NCBI RefSeq assembly: GCF_020906515.1
Contig: NC_085853.1
Coordinates: 930,001-994,000 of the forward strand
Reading direction: 5' to 3'
Source: Vanrija pseudolonga
Lineage: Eukaryota > Basidiomycota > Tremellomycetes > Trichosporonales > Trichosporonaceae
DNA length: 64,000 bases
The translations under genes were made by a program, and so were the position numbers. The notes below the pieces were generated by a model. That model was not told where the DNA came from. It did no database searches and saw only the letters and a list, made by a program, of their open reading frames with translations. Positions 21,662-37,391 of this stretch are shown in pieces; position 1 is the first letter of the stretch, and every line of letters begins with the position of its first letter.

Positions 21662-24600
21662 ATGAGTTTGCCCACAATGGCTCAACACGCTCCCATCCCA
21701 ACATATGGTGATGACATGCACTACGGTGCTCCCGGACTTGGCCTTGGCCCGATCCACAGCACACCCTCCCCTGAGCACGCGCACGCTCACTCTCAACCCC
21801 GCGCGCACGCCCCGCCGCAACTGGCCCATCTCCAGCACCAGCAACAGCAGCAGCAGCTCCAGCAGGTTCAGCTCCAGCAGCAGCAGCAGATTCAGCAGCA
21901 ACAACTGCAGCAGCAACAGCAGCAGCAGCAGCAGCAGCAACAACCAAGTCATGCTGCTCACCACACCGTCCATCCCGCCCTTCATCCCTCCCTGCAGCAA
22001 CACCAATCGGCTCAGCACACCCCGATCGCTCACTCGCCTTCACCCACCGACTTCGACTTTGTCTCCCCCGCGACGACAAGCTACCTCCCTACCCCTCCTC
22101 AAGCCATCACACCCGCTGCAGGCGGGCCTGTGGTGGTCCCTCCCTATCCCTCGGCCATTTCCTACTCGCACGCCCAAGCGGCTGGCCTCTTTCCGGAGTG
22201 GAATGGCAGTCCCGTTTCTTCAATTTCGCGACGCACTAGTGTCGTCGCTTCGCCAAGCTACCAGCCTGCCGTCGCTTCCTCGGGACATGTACCACAACAG
22301 CAAGATCGTCGCACCAGCGATGTGGTCATGGGCAGGCGACCCAGTGACAATGGGGCCGTGGCAGCTCGTGTCGACGCCCCTCATCCCGTCCCAATACAAG
22401 ACGACGGCCGTGCCGGCGTCGAAGATCCCTGTACGTGTTATTGTTGACCATATTGAACCTCCGCCCGCTCACGCCTTGATGCAGGCTCGGAACGATCCTA
22501 CTCGGAGCTCAAGGTCCTAGGAGACGGATCATTCGGCACAGTCTGGCTCTGCGATTGGCACTCGCCGGTCAAGTCGGGCATCCTCCTCTCGGCCATGCAA
22601 TGCGGTGCGGGCGCACGGCCAGAATGGGCTGGGAAGCGTCTCGTCGCGCTCAAGCGCATGAAGCGCGTATGGGAAGGTGGTTGGCGTCAGGCACGCAACC
22701 TTGGCGAGCTGGTCGTGAGTGCTCGAGCGACATCGAACTGTCCCACACGGACCTAGAACTGACATCACCAGTCTCTCCGAACCATTCCTGCTCACCCCGC
22801 CGTCATTCCCCTCTATGACGCCTTCATCTCGCCACGGTCACGAGAGCTCTACTTTGTCTTTGAGTGTATGGAGGGTAACCTCTATCAGCTCACAAAGTCT
22901 CGCAAAGGCCGACCTCTGGCCGCGGGGCTTATTGCAAGCTGCTTCCATCAGATTGTTACGGGCCTTTTCCACATCCACCAACATGGCTACTTCCACCGAG
23001 ACATGAAGCCAGAAAACCTCCTGGTTACCACGACTGGCCTGTGCGATTATCTCTCTACACCAGCCCTCAATCATCTCAACAAACAGCGGGCTGCAGGGCA
23101 TCCCGAAGACGCTCCCATGCCGTCACTCAATCCCGAGGCGTTTGAAAAGGATGTGCAGGTCATCGTCAAGCTTGCAGACTTTGGTCTCGCGCGAGCAATT
23201 GACTCGAAACCCCCGTACACCGAGTACGTGTCGACCCGATGGTATCGCGCACCAGAGGTTTTACTGCGCTCCACCGAGTACGGCGCACCAGTCGACATGT
23301 GGGCGCTTGGCACAATCCTAGCCGAGATGATCAACCTCAAGCCTCTCTTCCCGGGTATCAGTGAGATTGACCAGGTATTTCGCATCTGCCAGACGCTTGG
23401 AGACCCTAGTCCGGACTATGGTGTCGACGATCGCGGTCGACCTTTCGGCGGTGGCCGATGGAACTCTGGCGTCAAGCTTGCCAAGAACGTTGGCTTCTCG
23501 TTCCCAAAGGCCAAGCCAGTCAACCTGCGCAATCTTTTCCCCGAGGAGACACCACGGTCCCTCGTCGAGTGCATCGAGGACTTGCTCAGGTACAACCCAA
23601 AGCACCGCATGACTTCGGCGCAGTGCATGGACCACGCCTACTTTCACGAGACCCGGACGCATCTTCAGCGCATGCCAGCGCTACCTCGCATCGCCTTCAG
23701 CGAAGGTCAGCCTCTACCCCAGTCTCGTCCCAATCCCGTTCCTGTCGACGTTCAGCCCAGGCAAATGCCTGCATCGCATTCGCACCAGGAGCGTCACCCG
23801 CAGTTCCCTGCTGCCGACATGCGCACCTTGCCTCTTCCTCACGATCAACGCGCGCACGTGCCAAATGGGCACCCAGTGGCGCCGCAGAACTTGCAGCAGC
23901 CACTACCGCCACAACAGTCGCAGCCTCTACCGCCACAACAGTCGCAGCCACTCCCTCCGCAGCCGCAGGTGCAACAGCAGCAGCAGCCGCCGCCGCCGCC
24001 ACCGCAACAGCGTGTTTACCTCAACCAGCCGCCTGCCTTGTTCCGCCGAGACTCGTCCGAGCCTCGAAGTGCGTACGGCACGTCGGCGCTCGTGCACCAG
24101 TTGCGGGAGCTCGACCTTCCTACCGAAGACCTGGCCAGCTATGGGCAGCGTCGTTGGGCCGAAGAGCAGGCAAGCCGGCGCGCGTCCGAGGCCGCGTTGT
24201 CTGCCTATGACAACAACACGCCGGGCTCTGCAACCAATTCGAACCAGTCCTTGTCGAATCTCAACTCTGCTCTCTCGCAGACAAACATTCAACAACAGTA
24301 CCCGGTTCCCAGCAATGCCGCAGTGTCGCAGTCGAGTGTCCACCGTCTGGATCGGTACTCGCCAAACCCAATGGTTGCCGCATACGTTCAACAGCAGGGT
24401 GCCCAACTGTATCAACAGCAACCGATGCCCATGCAGTTGCCGCCCGAGCACCAGCAGCATCAACAGCAACTGCAGCCCCAGGTCTCGAGCGCGTCGATAC
24501 CGAGCGTCCATTCCAGTCAATCGTTGCCAGCAGCTCCTGCGGCGCAAAGCGTCAGCAAGCTGGCGCCGTCTGGCAAGAAGAAGAAGTGGGGCCTCAGCTC

Positions 24601-25838
24601 TGTCTTCGGCGGCAACGGCAAGCATGATTCCTCACCACAGGTGCCAGAGTACGAGCAGCCTGGCTACCCTGTTTCTTCATTGAAACGGACGCAGTCTGGG
24701 CACCATCCTGCGGAACGTGCAATGGCACCCATGCAGCCCGTGCAGGCCCCTCCTGCCGACCCCAAGAAGGCAAAGAAGGAAGCCGAAAAGCAGGCTCGTG
24801 AGCTCGCCAAGGCTAAGCGCGAGGCTGCCGAGCGCGCACAACAGGAACGAGCTCGCGCAGTCTTGGCGAAGCGTGGCCAAATCGCGGCTGGCGGTGAGGA
24901 GTGGGAAAGTGCTGGCGTTGGAATCCCTACCACGACGGCCAAGGACCGCTCTGATATCCGGGCTGGAGGCTTCGGCACGGCATCCGTTCACTCCCTTGCG
25001 TCTGTGCGCAGTCAGGCTAGCCACCACTCCATCTATGGTCATGGTGGCGGCAAGGCATATGAGGACGACATCGGACGCAACAAAGCGCGCAAGCACACTG
25101 AGGATGACGACCATAGCAGCATCGGCCGTGGTTCGTCAATTAAGAGCCGCAGCGCCCTCACGCTTGATAGCGAGTGAGTACAGAAGGAGGTTCTAGGCTA
25201 ACTCTGTGTAGCACTGGATCACGCCGCGGGAGCCAGCCCTGGTTGGACCCTCTGGTTCAGAGCAACTCGCGCCGTGGAGGCATGCCATCTTCGTACCGCC
25301 ACCCCACGCATATGTCGCACGGATCATCGGCGTCGCTCGAGTCGCAGCTCGCCTCTCAGCTTCAGCGCCAGGCAACCGTTGCCTCGGCATCCGAGTCCTC
25401 GCTGTCCTTGGGCCGACGTACAGGGATGGCTGTTGCATCTCAGCTCAGCCTCGATGGCAACATGGACATGGGGCCAGGTAGCCACAGGGTCCGAACCAGT
25501 GACTCCTCCGGTCAGTTTGGCGCTCCGTCTTATGCTTCTTCACACGGGGGGAGCGTCAAGCGCAGTGCCAACGGCCGCAAGTCGGTTCTGCCTAGCATCG
25601 GCGACTATGGCGAAGGCCACTACGAGCAGATCAACCCCATGTTCAGAGTTGTGAGTAATTGTTTGCGTGCACCCAGCTTCCTGGCTAACTCGCGCATCAG
25701 CCTGCTCAAGCAGCACACACGCAATCGCAAGAGGTGCTCACGACATTGCCGCCGTTTGCGACCATTGCCAACATGGCTGGGTCTCACGGACAGCAGCACC
25801 CGTCGCAACAACAACAGCACCAGCAGCAGCAGCGCTAG
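21662..25838 (+). CDS. CRK1: Ime2/Crk1-type CMGC protein kinase (RCK/MAK family)
   Basis: Serine/threonine kinase of the Ime2-Crk1-MAK group, which in fungi controls meiosis, mating and morphogenesis. Five exons: 21662-22430, 22485-22714, 22772-25173, 25212-25650, 25701-25838; 1325 residues. The N-terminal 255 residues are poly-Gln/Pro-rich. The kinase domain runs from about 262 to 640: glycine loop GDGSFGTV (269-276), catalytic Lys313 (VALKRMKR), HRDMKPEN (408-415), DFG (469-471), activation motif TEY (483-485) and STRWYRAPE. An insertion of about 45 residues lies between HRD and DFG. The C-terminal half is a long Gln/Ser/Pro-rich tail with a Lys/Ala/Glu-rich coil (about 1010-1060). All catalytic residues are present. 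The TEY motif suggests activation by dual phosphorylation, as in MAK kinases. A 3.7 kb gene-free region upstream suggests complex control. Confidence 0.92.
21835..21950 (+). repeat. CAG/CAA-rich polyglutamine tract inside the kinase gene
   Basis: Mixed CAG and CAA codons encode long Gln runs near the N-terminus of the kinase; the longest uninterrupted Gln run is about 13 residues. Mixed codons suggest selection for polyglutamine rather than simple slippage. Confidence 0.85.
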
Positions 25839-27701
25839 TTACATTACTGTGGGCGCAATCCAAACCACCACACCACACCACACCCACCTCTCATCCGGAA
25901 CGCCATTCTCCAACACCAGCAAGCCAAAAATCACGGTCCACCATCCTCGCATCATTGTTACCGCACCGCATCGGTTGTGCCACAGCCAAATCCATCCAAT
26001 TTTTTCTCATTTGTTAGCACTGGATGTCACCATCGCATGTATACTTTGTCGTCGTCGACAAGGCAAAGAGAACAAGCAGCTCATTGCGGGTTGAAATGAC
26101 ATTGACACAACGTAAGGGCGACAGGCGGAAACGCCACTGGTGAGCTGCCCCTGCCGAGAACAGAGTAAACCTTGTGGTGCGTCTTATGCCGTGTTGCGGC
26201 AGTGGGCATGCCGCAGCAACGAGATAGGCTCGAGTATTGGATTCTCGGTTTTGTCCACGACGACGACTACAGTACGGTAACGACGACTTCTGGCCTCGAA
26301 ATTTTCCTGCTTGATGTGCGCGCACCCTCGTCGCAGAGTGCCAAGTGGCCGACGCACGAAACCTTACGGCATGTGCGGGGGATGGGGGATGGGATCGATC
26401 TGGCAGCGCGATCGCCACGCCGTGCCGCGCCCTGCCACGCCGCCGCGCTTTCGTGTCCGTCGTCTGGTCTCGACCCCCCTCGGGTGTGCGCGACCGAACA
26501 AGACAGGCACTCGTTTTGACGTCAGGAAGCGAGGAGCCCTTGCCCGTGATTACCGGGACGTCGTGCTGCGTGCCGTCTGTCCTGTCGCGTGCCTCGGCCT
26601 CATCCCGCTGGGTGGGTATCTGGGAAAGAAATGCGGCTGGCTCGGCGGCACCGACCACGGTCGCCGACGCGCGCGCGCGGCGTTCGTCGGTCGCACGAGC
26701 CAACGAGTCGAGTCGCGTGGTACTCGCCGCGTGCGTGGTGGACGTCGCGTGGTAGACGCGTTGTCGTCACGCGGTCGTGTGCAGTTGCCGGTGTGGCGAA
26801 GACACTGTTTGTGAGCGGTTCTGCCTGTAGCGAGCGCCGGTGGCTGTCTATGGAAGTGGTGTTGGGCCCATCCCCTTCCTCTCGGACTACTCTGTTCAGG
26901 TCAAGCCGGGGACAGTCGCAGCACCAAGGCATGCTGACCGCCAACACCATCACCGTACTCTCGTCTCTCGACGATGGAAGGCGTTCAATCAAGTTCGGCG
27001 CGACGCTCAAGCGACGCCAGTCCGCCGGGGGGGGGGTCGTCACTTACCCAACGAGCTCGTCGTTGCCACTTGCCACAGGTCAGACATCATCCCCACGCCG
27101 CTCACGCCACACTCTCTCCCCCCTCTCGCAGCACTGCAACCGAATTGCATTTGGTGGTAGCACAAGGCCAGGATTCGGCGATACGTGATACAGACCGCCA
27201 CGGGGGCAGGCAGGGATATCGAATGCGGGAAGGGGGTTGCAAAGGGCGCTTTCAAGACGAGAGTTGGAGAAGTAAAAAGGACCGAGTAGAAGAGGGTCGT
27301 CGTGCCGGCACGAGAGCGAGATCGGGGCTGCGTGCAGACCGAGAGAGAAAATGAAAGGGGGTATGCTAGCGTCGCGTCAAAGGGACGAGAACAGAGACAT
27401 GTCCATAGTTTGAATCTGTGCAATGTGGATGGAGGATGGCGCTGTCGACCGACGGCGGGTGCCGTAGAATCGAATGGCGTCAAAGCTGGTCGCGGCGTGC
27501 GTGTGATCGAGAACCAGACGCGCGCAGGGTGATGTAGGGTTGGCTCAACCAAGAGTCCGTGGGCATTGAACTAGAGTCGGACGTGATGTGTTACGAGAGG
27601 TGGGGGGAATGGGCGCTGTTGAAGATGGGTAGGTAGGAAAGATGCAGAGGGTAAGCAAGGGGCGTGCCAGAGAAACCAGAATGAGAGACGGAAGGCCGTG
27701 C
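25839..27701. other. Convergent intergenic region, 1.86 kb
   Basis: Lies between the 3' ends of the kinase (plus) and the LIM-RhoGAP (minus). Only low-complexity or shadow frames are present. A poly-G run lies at about 27,027-27,036. I see no RNA gene or mobile element. Confidence 0.5.
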
Positions 27702-30700
27702 TTATTGTCGGCTGTCGGGGTGGTTGGACGGCGTCCAAGCCCGTTCCCGAGAGCGGTCGCGTTCCATCTGGAACGAGCGGCGGTCGTCGGGCGAAACACC
27801 AGGCGATGGAGGGCCAGATCCCCGCGACGATTGTCTCGAGCCGTTGCTCGCCGCGCCCTGGAAGGGACCACGCCAGTTGGGTGGCGGTCCGGGGCTTGGG
27901 ACGTGTCCAGGTGGGGCAAAGCCTGGGCTGGCGGGTTGGCCGTTGATCTGCGGCGTGGGCATGGCAAGAACGCCACCAGTACCAGCATTGCTGGGCCCGG
28001 CACCCCAGGAGGTCGGTCGTGAGCCGTTGCCGGCCGAAGGGCCAGCTCGTAAGCTGCCACCAACGCCAGGGGCGGGAAGCTCGCCATCTGACTTGTCAGC
28101 AATGTAGTACCACTCATGCAGTTGCCCACACTCACGGAGTCCAGCTCCCGCCGCGATCGACGGCCGATGTTGGAATGTAGTCTGCCCTCTGTGCTGGAGA
28201 TACTTTGCACAGTGCTTGTGAATCTCCTTTGGAGGGAGGTCGATCTCTTTTGAGAAGATTTCGGCAACATTCTCGTGGAGCACAAACATGAGCTCAGGCG
28301 GCACACGGTAAAGCTCGTCCTGGTTTTCGAGCATTTGCTGGACAGCCTGGATGCCAATGAAGCTTTCGTCGCGCGCAGCATTGCCGCCCTTGGCGTAGAG
28401 GATACTCGGCGTGATGACGGTAGCAAGGTTGGCCATGTCCATTCGGCTGCCGGTTTCCTCATCCTTGTATGAGAAGCTGGCGACCCAGCGCAGGAAGACA
28501 AACAGCACTTCCAGGGTGTCGCGGTTGGCCTTCGGCAGCAAGGTGATGAGGAGGTGCAGGGACCGAATTCTTTCTTCGTGAGACGGCAGCGTTGCAGCGG
28601 AACAGAACAGCTTGTGGAGTCGGAAAGTGAGGAGCGGGTCAGGGATCTCACGGAGGAATCGCTTGAGCAACGCGGCGAGCTGTACGGGGTTCTCCTCTGA
28701 CAAGGTGACACTGCTGTAGTCCTTGTCGAGCTGTTCGGCAATGAGCTGGAGCTTGCGGATGTTGCCGTTCTTTCGGAAGATGCCCTCGATGGCCATATCT
28801 ACAGGGTCAGCTGGTCACGTTCATTGTTCAAGACGTACCCATTTGACGCATTGTCGATATGATTTCCTCAATGAACTCGGGCACACGAAGCGTAACGTTG
28901 GGGTTCGCGCCCTGCTGCGAGTCCGAGCCCGTCCGGTCAACCAGAATCTCGAGCGGGACGCCAAAGATGCCCTTCTTCTTCTGATCCTTCTTGGCATTGT
29001 TCTTGAACAGCTTGTTCCACCATTGGTTCTTCCTTGCGTCGAGCAGATCAATGATCTCGTCGGCATTGGCATGCTCCGACATTCCCGTTGTCTTTTGAAG
29101 CAGGATGAGGGAGAAGTGGCGGAGAATGAGCGCCTGAAGGGGAGTCAACTCGGCGATGAGCGGCGTGCTGTCGTTTGGCGATCGCGGGTGGATCGACTGC
29201 TTCGCGAGCATTGGAATGTCGCTCAGAGTGATGGCATCGTCTTCCTGGACGCGGCGGCTTGCCGTCGATGTGTTGAGCGGGGTGAGCACATCTTGCGACT
29301 CGGATGCCAGCGGCTCGCTCGTGAACGGTGCGGGAGCAGATTCGGAAACGATCCGGACAGATGTGTTGTTGCGCGCAAACGGCGGGCGGATGATCTGTTC
29401 GACCGTACCAGCTCGCTCTGCCGATGAAATAGTTGGCGTAGGGTCTCGCGCGGGCACGACCTGGCCATTCGCGTCCGCCATCCGGCCAGACGGACTCTCC
29501 ACGACGGTAAGGCGCTGCGGCACTCTGGCCGTCGACGAGAGCTTTCTGTCCAGTGTGACCGACTTGACGCGCTTGACATCATGGCCTGCCTCGATGTAAG
29601 TGACAGCTGGGGCGTTTAGCATAGGGTCAAGAGGGATAGCCCTACCGCTCGGGATGCCATGGTGTTCGCGGAAGTGGAGATAGAGACGTCGCAAAGCAAC
29701 GTGGAGGAGGAAGGCGAACTGCTCCAGTCTCGACACGGACTGGAAGCCAGCAATGGCGGACGCAGTCCGGTGAAGGTTGCACCAGATGCTCTCGTTTGGT
29801 GGAGGGGCAAACTTGACAAGGGCAGCCTCATAGCTGAAGTCACCGACGCGCGGAGGCGAGCGCCGCTGAGGCTTGGAGGCATGTTCCTTGTGGGTTGATC
29901 CGCCTTCGTGAGACTCGTCATCGGTTAAACCGGATGTGGGTGGTGGAGCGATTAACTTGTCGGCATCCTTGGTGTTGCTGGCCTTGTCGCCGCAGGTGCT
30001 GCATTCGACGCATGCCGAATGCCAACGATTGAACATGCCTTGCCGGACACAGTCATCCTCGATCGGCCCATTACAACGCGCACACCCGTCGTTGGGCACA
30101 AAGTGGTCGTCCTGCGGTCCTCGTAGAGTGGTTTCGCCAGTGGCCTCTGGTGCCAGACTACGGTAGCCGTAAGCAATTCCCCTTGTGCTGGGGATATAGC
30201 CTTCAGGCTGCCTTGTAAGAGAGTTGAAGCTCCTCGTGGCCATTTCTTCGGGCGTCTCATTGCCAGTCCAAGGTGGGATGGTGACCGTGGGCTCGGGATG
30301 TTCACCGCGCTTGGGCACCGCTGGGTCTGCATTGTCCAGCGACAATAAGTGTAGCCTCGCGAGGGCGTCGATCAAGGCCTTGGGGTTGCCCTGCTCGCGA
30401 TCCAGCTTGATGGCGCCGGTCAAGGCGATGCGGATCAAGATCTTGAGATAGTGGGCCAGCTGAGTGACCTGCGTCAGAAGATCTTGCATGTTGGGAATGG
30501 GACCGCCAGTGGGGGAGATCTGTGACAACATGGAGAAGAAGTTGACCAGCTTTCGGCACAGCTGTTTGGCTTCCCTTGCATGGGACATGCCTGACGTCAG
30601 TTGCAGGATTCGGCGCGCAACCCACCTTTGACCCCTGCCAACGCAAACTGGGCCTCAATGTCGTCGATGACGGCGAAGAGCGTTTCGACGTGGAGGATGA

Positions 30701-32476
30701 ACTTTTCAGCGAGGAGGATGACGTCCAGCAATCTCCGCTCATTGACAACCCGGAGCATCTCGCCGATGCAGGCTGCCGATGTCTCCTCGAATCCAGACAA
30801 GACGAGCCAGATTTGGGACACCTTGAGCTCCATGGCAATCTGTCGCTCTTTGAGTTCCTCGGCGGTCATGTCCGTTCCCCAGCCGGGGCTTGTACTCGTC
30901 GACGCAACGTTGGGGCTTTGCGCCGACATGGGTTGCAAGCCGCCAGCCGAACTCATTTCGAGCAGAGAGACTGTTGACTGCGTTGGCGTCGCAGCAGCTG
31001 GAGTTGTAAAGTTGCGGGAGGCCAGTCGCACATTCCAAAACTTGTGTATCATGTAGCACTCTGGGTGCCAGCACTCGTCTCGGCCATTGCGGTTGATCTC
31101 GACGAATTGCTTCAAGATGGCAGTCTCACAACCGACACACTTGTTGGCAAAGCTTATCGAGTAATGGTAGTGACAGTCTGTTGCCGTTAGTGTTTAGGTT
31201 GCGACACGAAACACGGGCATACGCACAAACTTTACCACCATGTTCGTAGTAAGAGTCGACAGGGCCAAACACTGTATCGCAGACCGAGCACGAGAAGTGT
31301 TCAACATGGTACTTTTCACCTGAGTTGCGTGAGCCAAATCGTGATCAAAGGCTTGGGACTACGGGTGCACGTACCACACGCCGTGATGTAGCTTGACCGC
31401 AGCGCTTGGTCGCACTTTGCGCATATCAAGTCTAAGCGAGCAAAGTAGTCGCGTTCGCATAAGGGGTACTGGCCACCCTCGCTATCGTCGACGGGGAAGA
31501 ACTTTTGCGCAACGACCTTGTCGCAATCCTGGGGGAGGGGCCCGCGGTCAGTGCCAGTCCAAGCTTGTAACCTTCCCACTCCGGTACCTACTCTGCACCT
31601 GAAACACTCGAGATGATAAACGTGCTGCAAAGCGCGCACAAACTGCCCGCGCACAGCAAGTCCACACTTGGCACAGTATGTGACCGAGCCAGACCGGGAC
31701 TTTTCTGGCTGAGCCTTGGGCGCGGCGGATGTCGAGGCGGCAGCCCCGCCAGTTGACCCAATTGACGTCGGCGTGTCCGACCGGCGAGGCGTGAGACCTC
31801 CTTCTGTGTGCGATGCAGACGTCGTTGCAGTGTTTGGGTATGAGAACCCGCGCTGTTGTGATTGAGAGTACCCGGAAGGCGTGACGTCGCCAGAGGGGCC
31901 ACCCAACAACTGGCCGCCAGGTCGGTGGTCAACAGGCGATGTCAGTGGGGAGGCGCCATTTGAGCCTAGTCGTGGGTCTGGTGATGAGGCCGAGCGCGCC
32001 GGAGGTTGGATGAAAGGAGGGGCCGGACCGGCGAGAGGGCTAGACACTGGGGCACTCCGTGGGCCGCTGCCATCTGCTGAGACAAGATCATCGCCGGGCA
32101 TGGAGATGCGCGGTAGGTTGGACATTTTCCGAATGGGCTGAGGAGCCGCAGGGCCGCCCTGCGCAGGTGGCAGCGCAGAGGTCGTTGCTTGGGGGCTGTT
32201 GGTCCAGTGCGAGTCGGTGCCTTCGCGTGCGGTGACCCAGGGGTGGCCGGACGAGGACACGGACGCTGGCGAGTGTGGTTGTTGGAAGCCGGTTTGGGCC
32301 GACTGCGAGTGAGCGCTAGAGGCCGCCGATGGTCTTCTCGACGTTGACGGTCGTCCCAGCGAGTCGGACGACGGCTTGCGCGTCACAAGGTTGAGGTTTG
32401 CAGCTTGGGCTGCTAGTCCGACCACCCCAGCCGAGTCTCGCCGCGGCGGCGCGGCGTTGAACCGAGGCGAGGACAT
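27702..32476 (-). CDS. LRG1: LIM-domain Rho GTPase-activating protein (Lrg1 family)
   Basis: Negative regulator of Rho1-type GTPases at the cell cortex, controlling cell-wall glucan synthesis and polarity in yeasts (family knowledge). Six exons: 32476-31592, 31528-31375, 31319-31227, 31177-30626, 30590-28839, 28798-27702; 1510 residues. Ser/Pro-rich N-terminus. LIM1 opens at about 268 (YCAKCGLAVRGQF, HLECFRCRDCDK), LIM2 follows (LICAKCDQALRSSYITACG), then LIM3 (CVGCETAILKQFVEI, CWHPECYMIHKFW); this LIM2-LIM3 wording is diagnostic of Lrg1. A LIM-like knuckle lies at about 731-762 (CARCNGPIEDDC...CSTCG). The RhoGAP domain, about 1097-1310, has the arginine finger in EGIFRKNGN and NLATVITPSIL. 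The C-terminus is Pro/Gly/Ser-rich. The first intron sits between two zinc-ligand residues and is in frame and stop-free. Confidence 0.93.
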
Positions 32477-34238
32477 TGCGCCTTGTGGTGCGCGCGATGC
32501 CGTCGATGTCGCTAATACTGCGGCTAGTGTGTGAGATGCGCCGCACGCAGTAGGGTTAGGACGCGCGATGGGCGAGAGGTCGTTAACGGGGTGTGTGTGG
32601 AGTTTAAAGGAGAGAGGGGGGGAGGGGAGAAGGGTGAAGCAGTCTGGGGCTGTGCTTTGGTGCGCGGGTGCCGATGTGGGGGTGGGCGCCGAGCACCCCG
32701 CTTGTCGGGTCGACTATGCACTGGGCGCTTTGGAGTGGAGTGTGTGGGTGTGTGTCGTGGAGCCAGGCGGTGGGTGAGTGAGCGTAGAGTCGGGAGGCTG
32801 TTGTTGTGCGATGCGAGGGAGAATGGTGTGTGTGAGATGAGTGGTCCTGGGTGGGTGGATGTTGTGGGACGGACGAGGTGTGTCGAGCGAGGGGAGGGTT
32901 GGAGGACGGGGGGCCAGGTGGAACGGACGACGACGAGGCGAGGCGAGGCGAGGCGAGGTCGAAGGGGCCAAAGGGCAAGGCAGCCCAAGGGGGAGGGGGT
33001 TGGGGTGGTTGGTGGTGTCGTGGGTGGGACAGCCAGGGGGGGGGGGGGGGACAAAGGGAGCAGTTGCACTGTGGCCTGGGTGGTGAAGGTAGGTAGGTCT
33101 TAGGCCCTGGGCCGCAGCAGTAGTAATAGGTCGGTCTAATGGCGATTAGAGACCTGTATTACAACTTGATTGTTATTCGCCTCTTGCCTTGGAAAAGGGG
33201 ATGGGATTTGAATATTTGTATCACTTTGTAAGGAAAACCTCGACCTTTTTGGTCCAGGTACGACGGGCGGGGAGGAGGCGAGACCAGGCGGCGACAAGGC
33301 AAAAGGGAAGGAAGGGAGCCCAGTCAAGGGCGTGACAGCCGAGACCGACCACCCAGTCGACCCAACGCACCAGTAAGCCCCTTTTGGGCCAGACTTCAAA
33401 CCTCGGGTCGATGCACCACTTGTCACCACGCGTGGACAATCAAAGCGGGAGCATTTTATTCAAAACACGACTAGTGCTGGGCGGGTTGTTAATATGCTGG
33501 TGTTACAAAAAAAAAGCGTAAACAACGCGACGCGCGGTCAGAAGCAGCGCGGCAAGAGAAGAATCACTGCATTGCCACCCAGGCTGTACACAAAGGCAGT
33601 ACAGTACATGTGTATGGCTTGACTCGAGGTGGGCAAAGCGTGCAACGAGGCATCACGCAGGCGGCGGACCGAGGCAGGAAGCAACTACGACGGGCAAACC
33701 ACACGCCGGTGCTCTGTCAACCTGGGCTGGGATGTTGAGACAACGCGACTTGCGGCACCAAAATTGTTGTGAGCGAGCGTTGGCTGTGTGTGGGTGGGTG
33801 GCGGTGACAGGTTGGATGATTACGGTGGATGGGTGTGGTGTGTGGCCGACAGCGACTTGCTGCGCCCCTTGACCCATCCCGACGACTCGGCATTTCGCTC
33901 AGTCTGACTCGCACGTCGTCTACACTCACCCTCGGCATCCTTTAAAGCGCTACGGTTTGTCGTCGGCCACTGTCGCTTTCCAACAACTCACTCCATCCAG
34001 GTGGTCGTCGTAACGGCGCAGGCGCGCGCTCCTACAACCGGGCCACATAGAGTCACGTGACTTTATGACACCGACTCGCGCTTTCTACTCGCTCGACCCA
34101 ACCGCTCCCCTTCCTCGCGCCGCTCCTGCCTCCAACCGGGTCAAGTCAACCTCGTTGCTCGTCGTTCTCGCCACCACAACACTTCCTCCTTCTCCCTCCT
34201 TTCACACCCAGAACAGTGGTAGCCCCCAGGAGGGTTGA
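32477..34238. other. Divergent promoter region LRG1 / ALA1
   Basis: About 1.8 kb between divergent starts. The LRG1-proximal half is strongly G-rich on the plus strand (C-rich in the LRG1 sense), including a 15-nt poly-G at 33036-33050. The ALA1-proximal part is pyrimidine-rich, as expected for a strongly expressed gene. No coding exon is evident. Confidence 0.5.
33036..33050. repeat. Poly-G run of 15
   Basis: Uninterrupted run of 15 G in the LRG1/ALA1 intergenic region. Similar runs occur at 14240-14254 (15 G) and 46167-46178 (12 G). Confidence 0.9.

Positions 34239-37391
<3,153 letters not shown>

Noticed and set aside
10653-25838. Mating-type (MAT) locus
   Set aside because: No homeodomain pair, pheromone gene, pheromone receptor or STE kinases are seen, so the HMG factor alone does not support a MAT call.
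26014-26814. Overlapping frames of 230 and 167 residues between the kinase and LRG1
   Set aside because: They mirror each other on the two strands in CG-rich DNA and have no motif.
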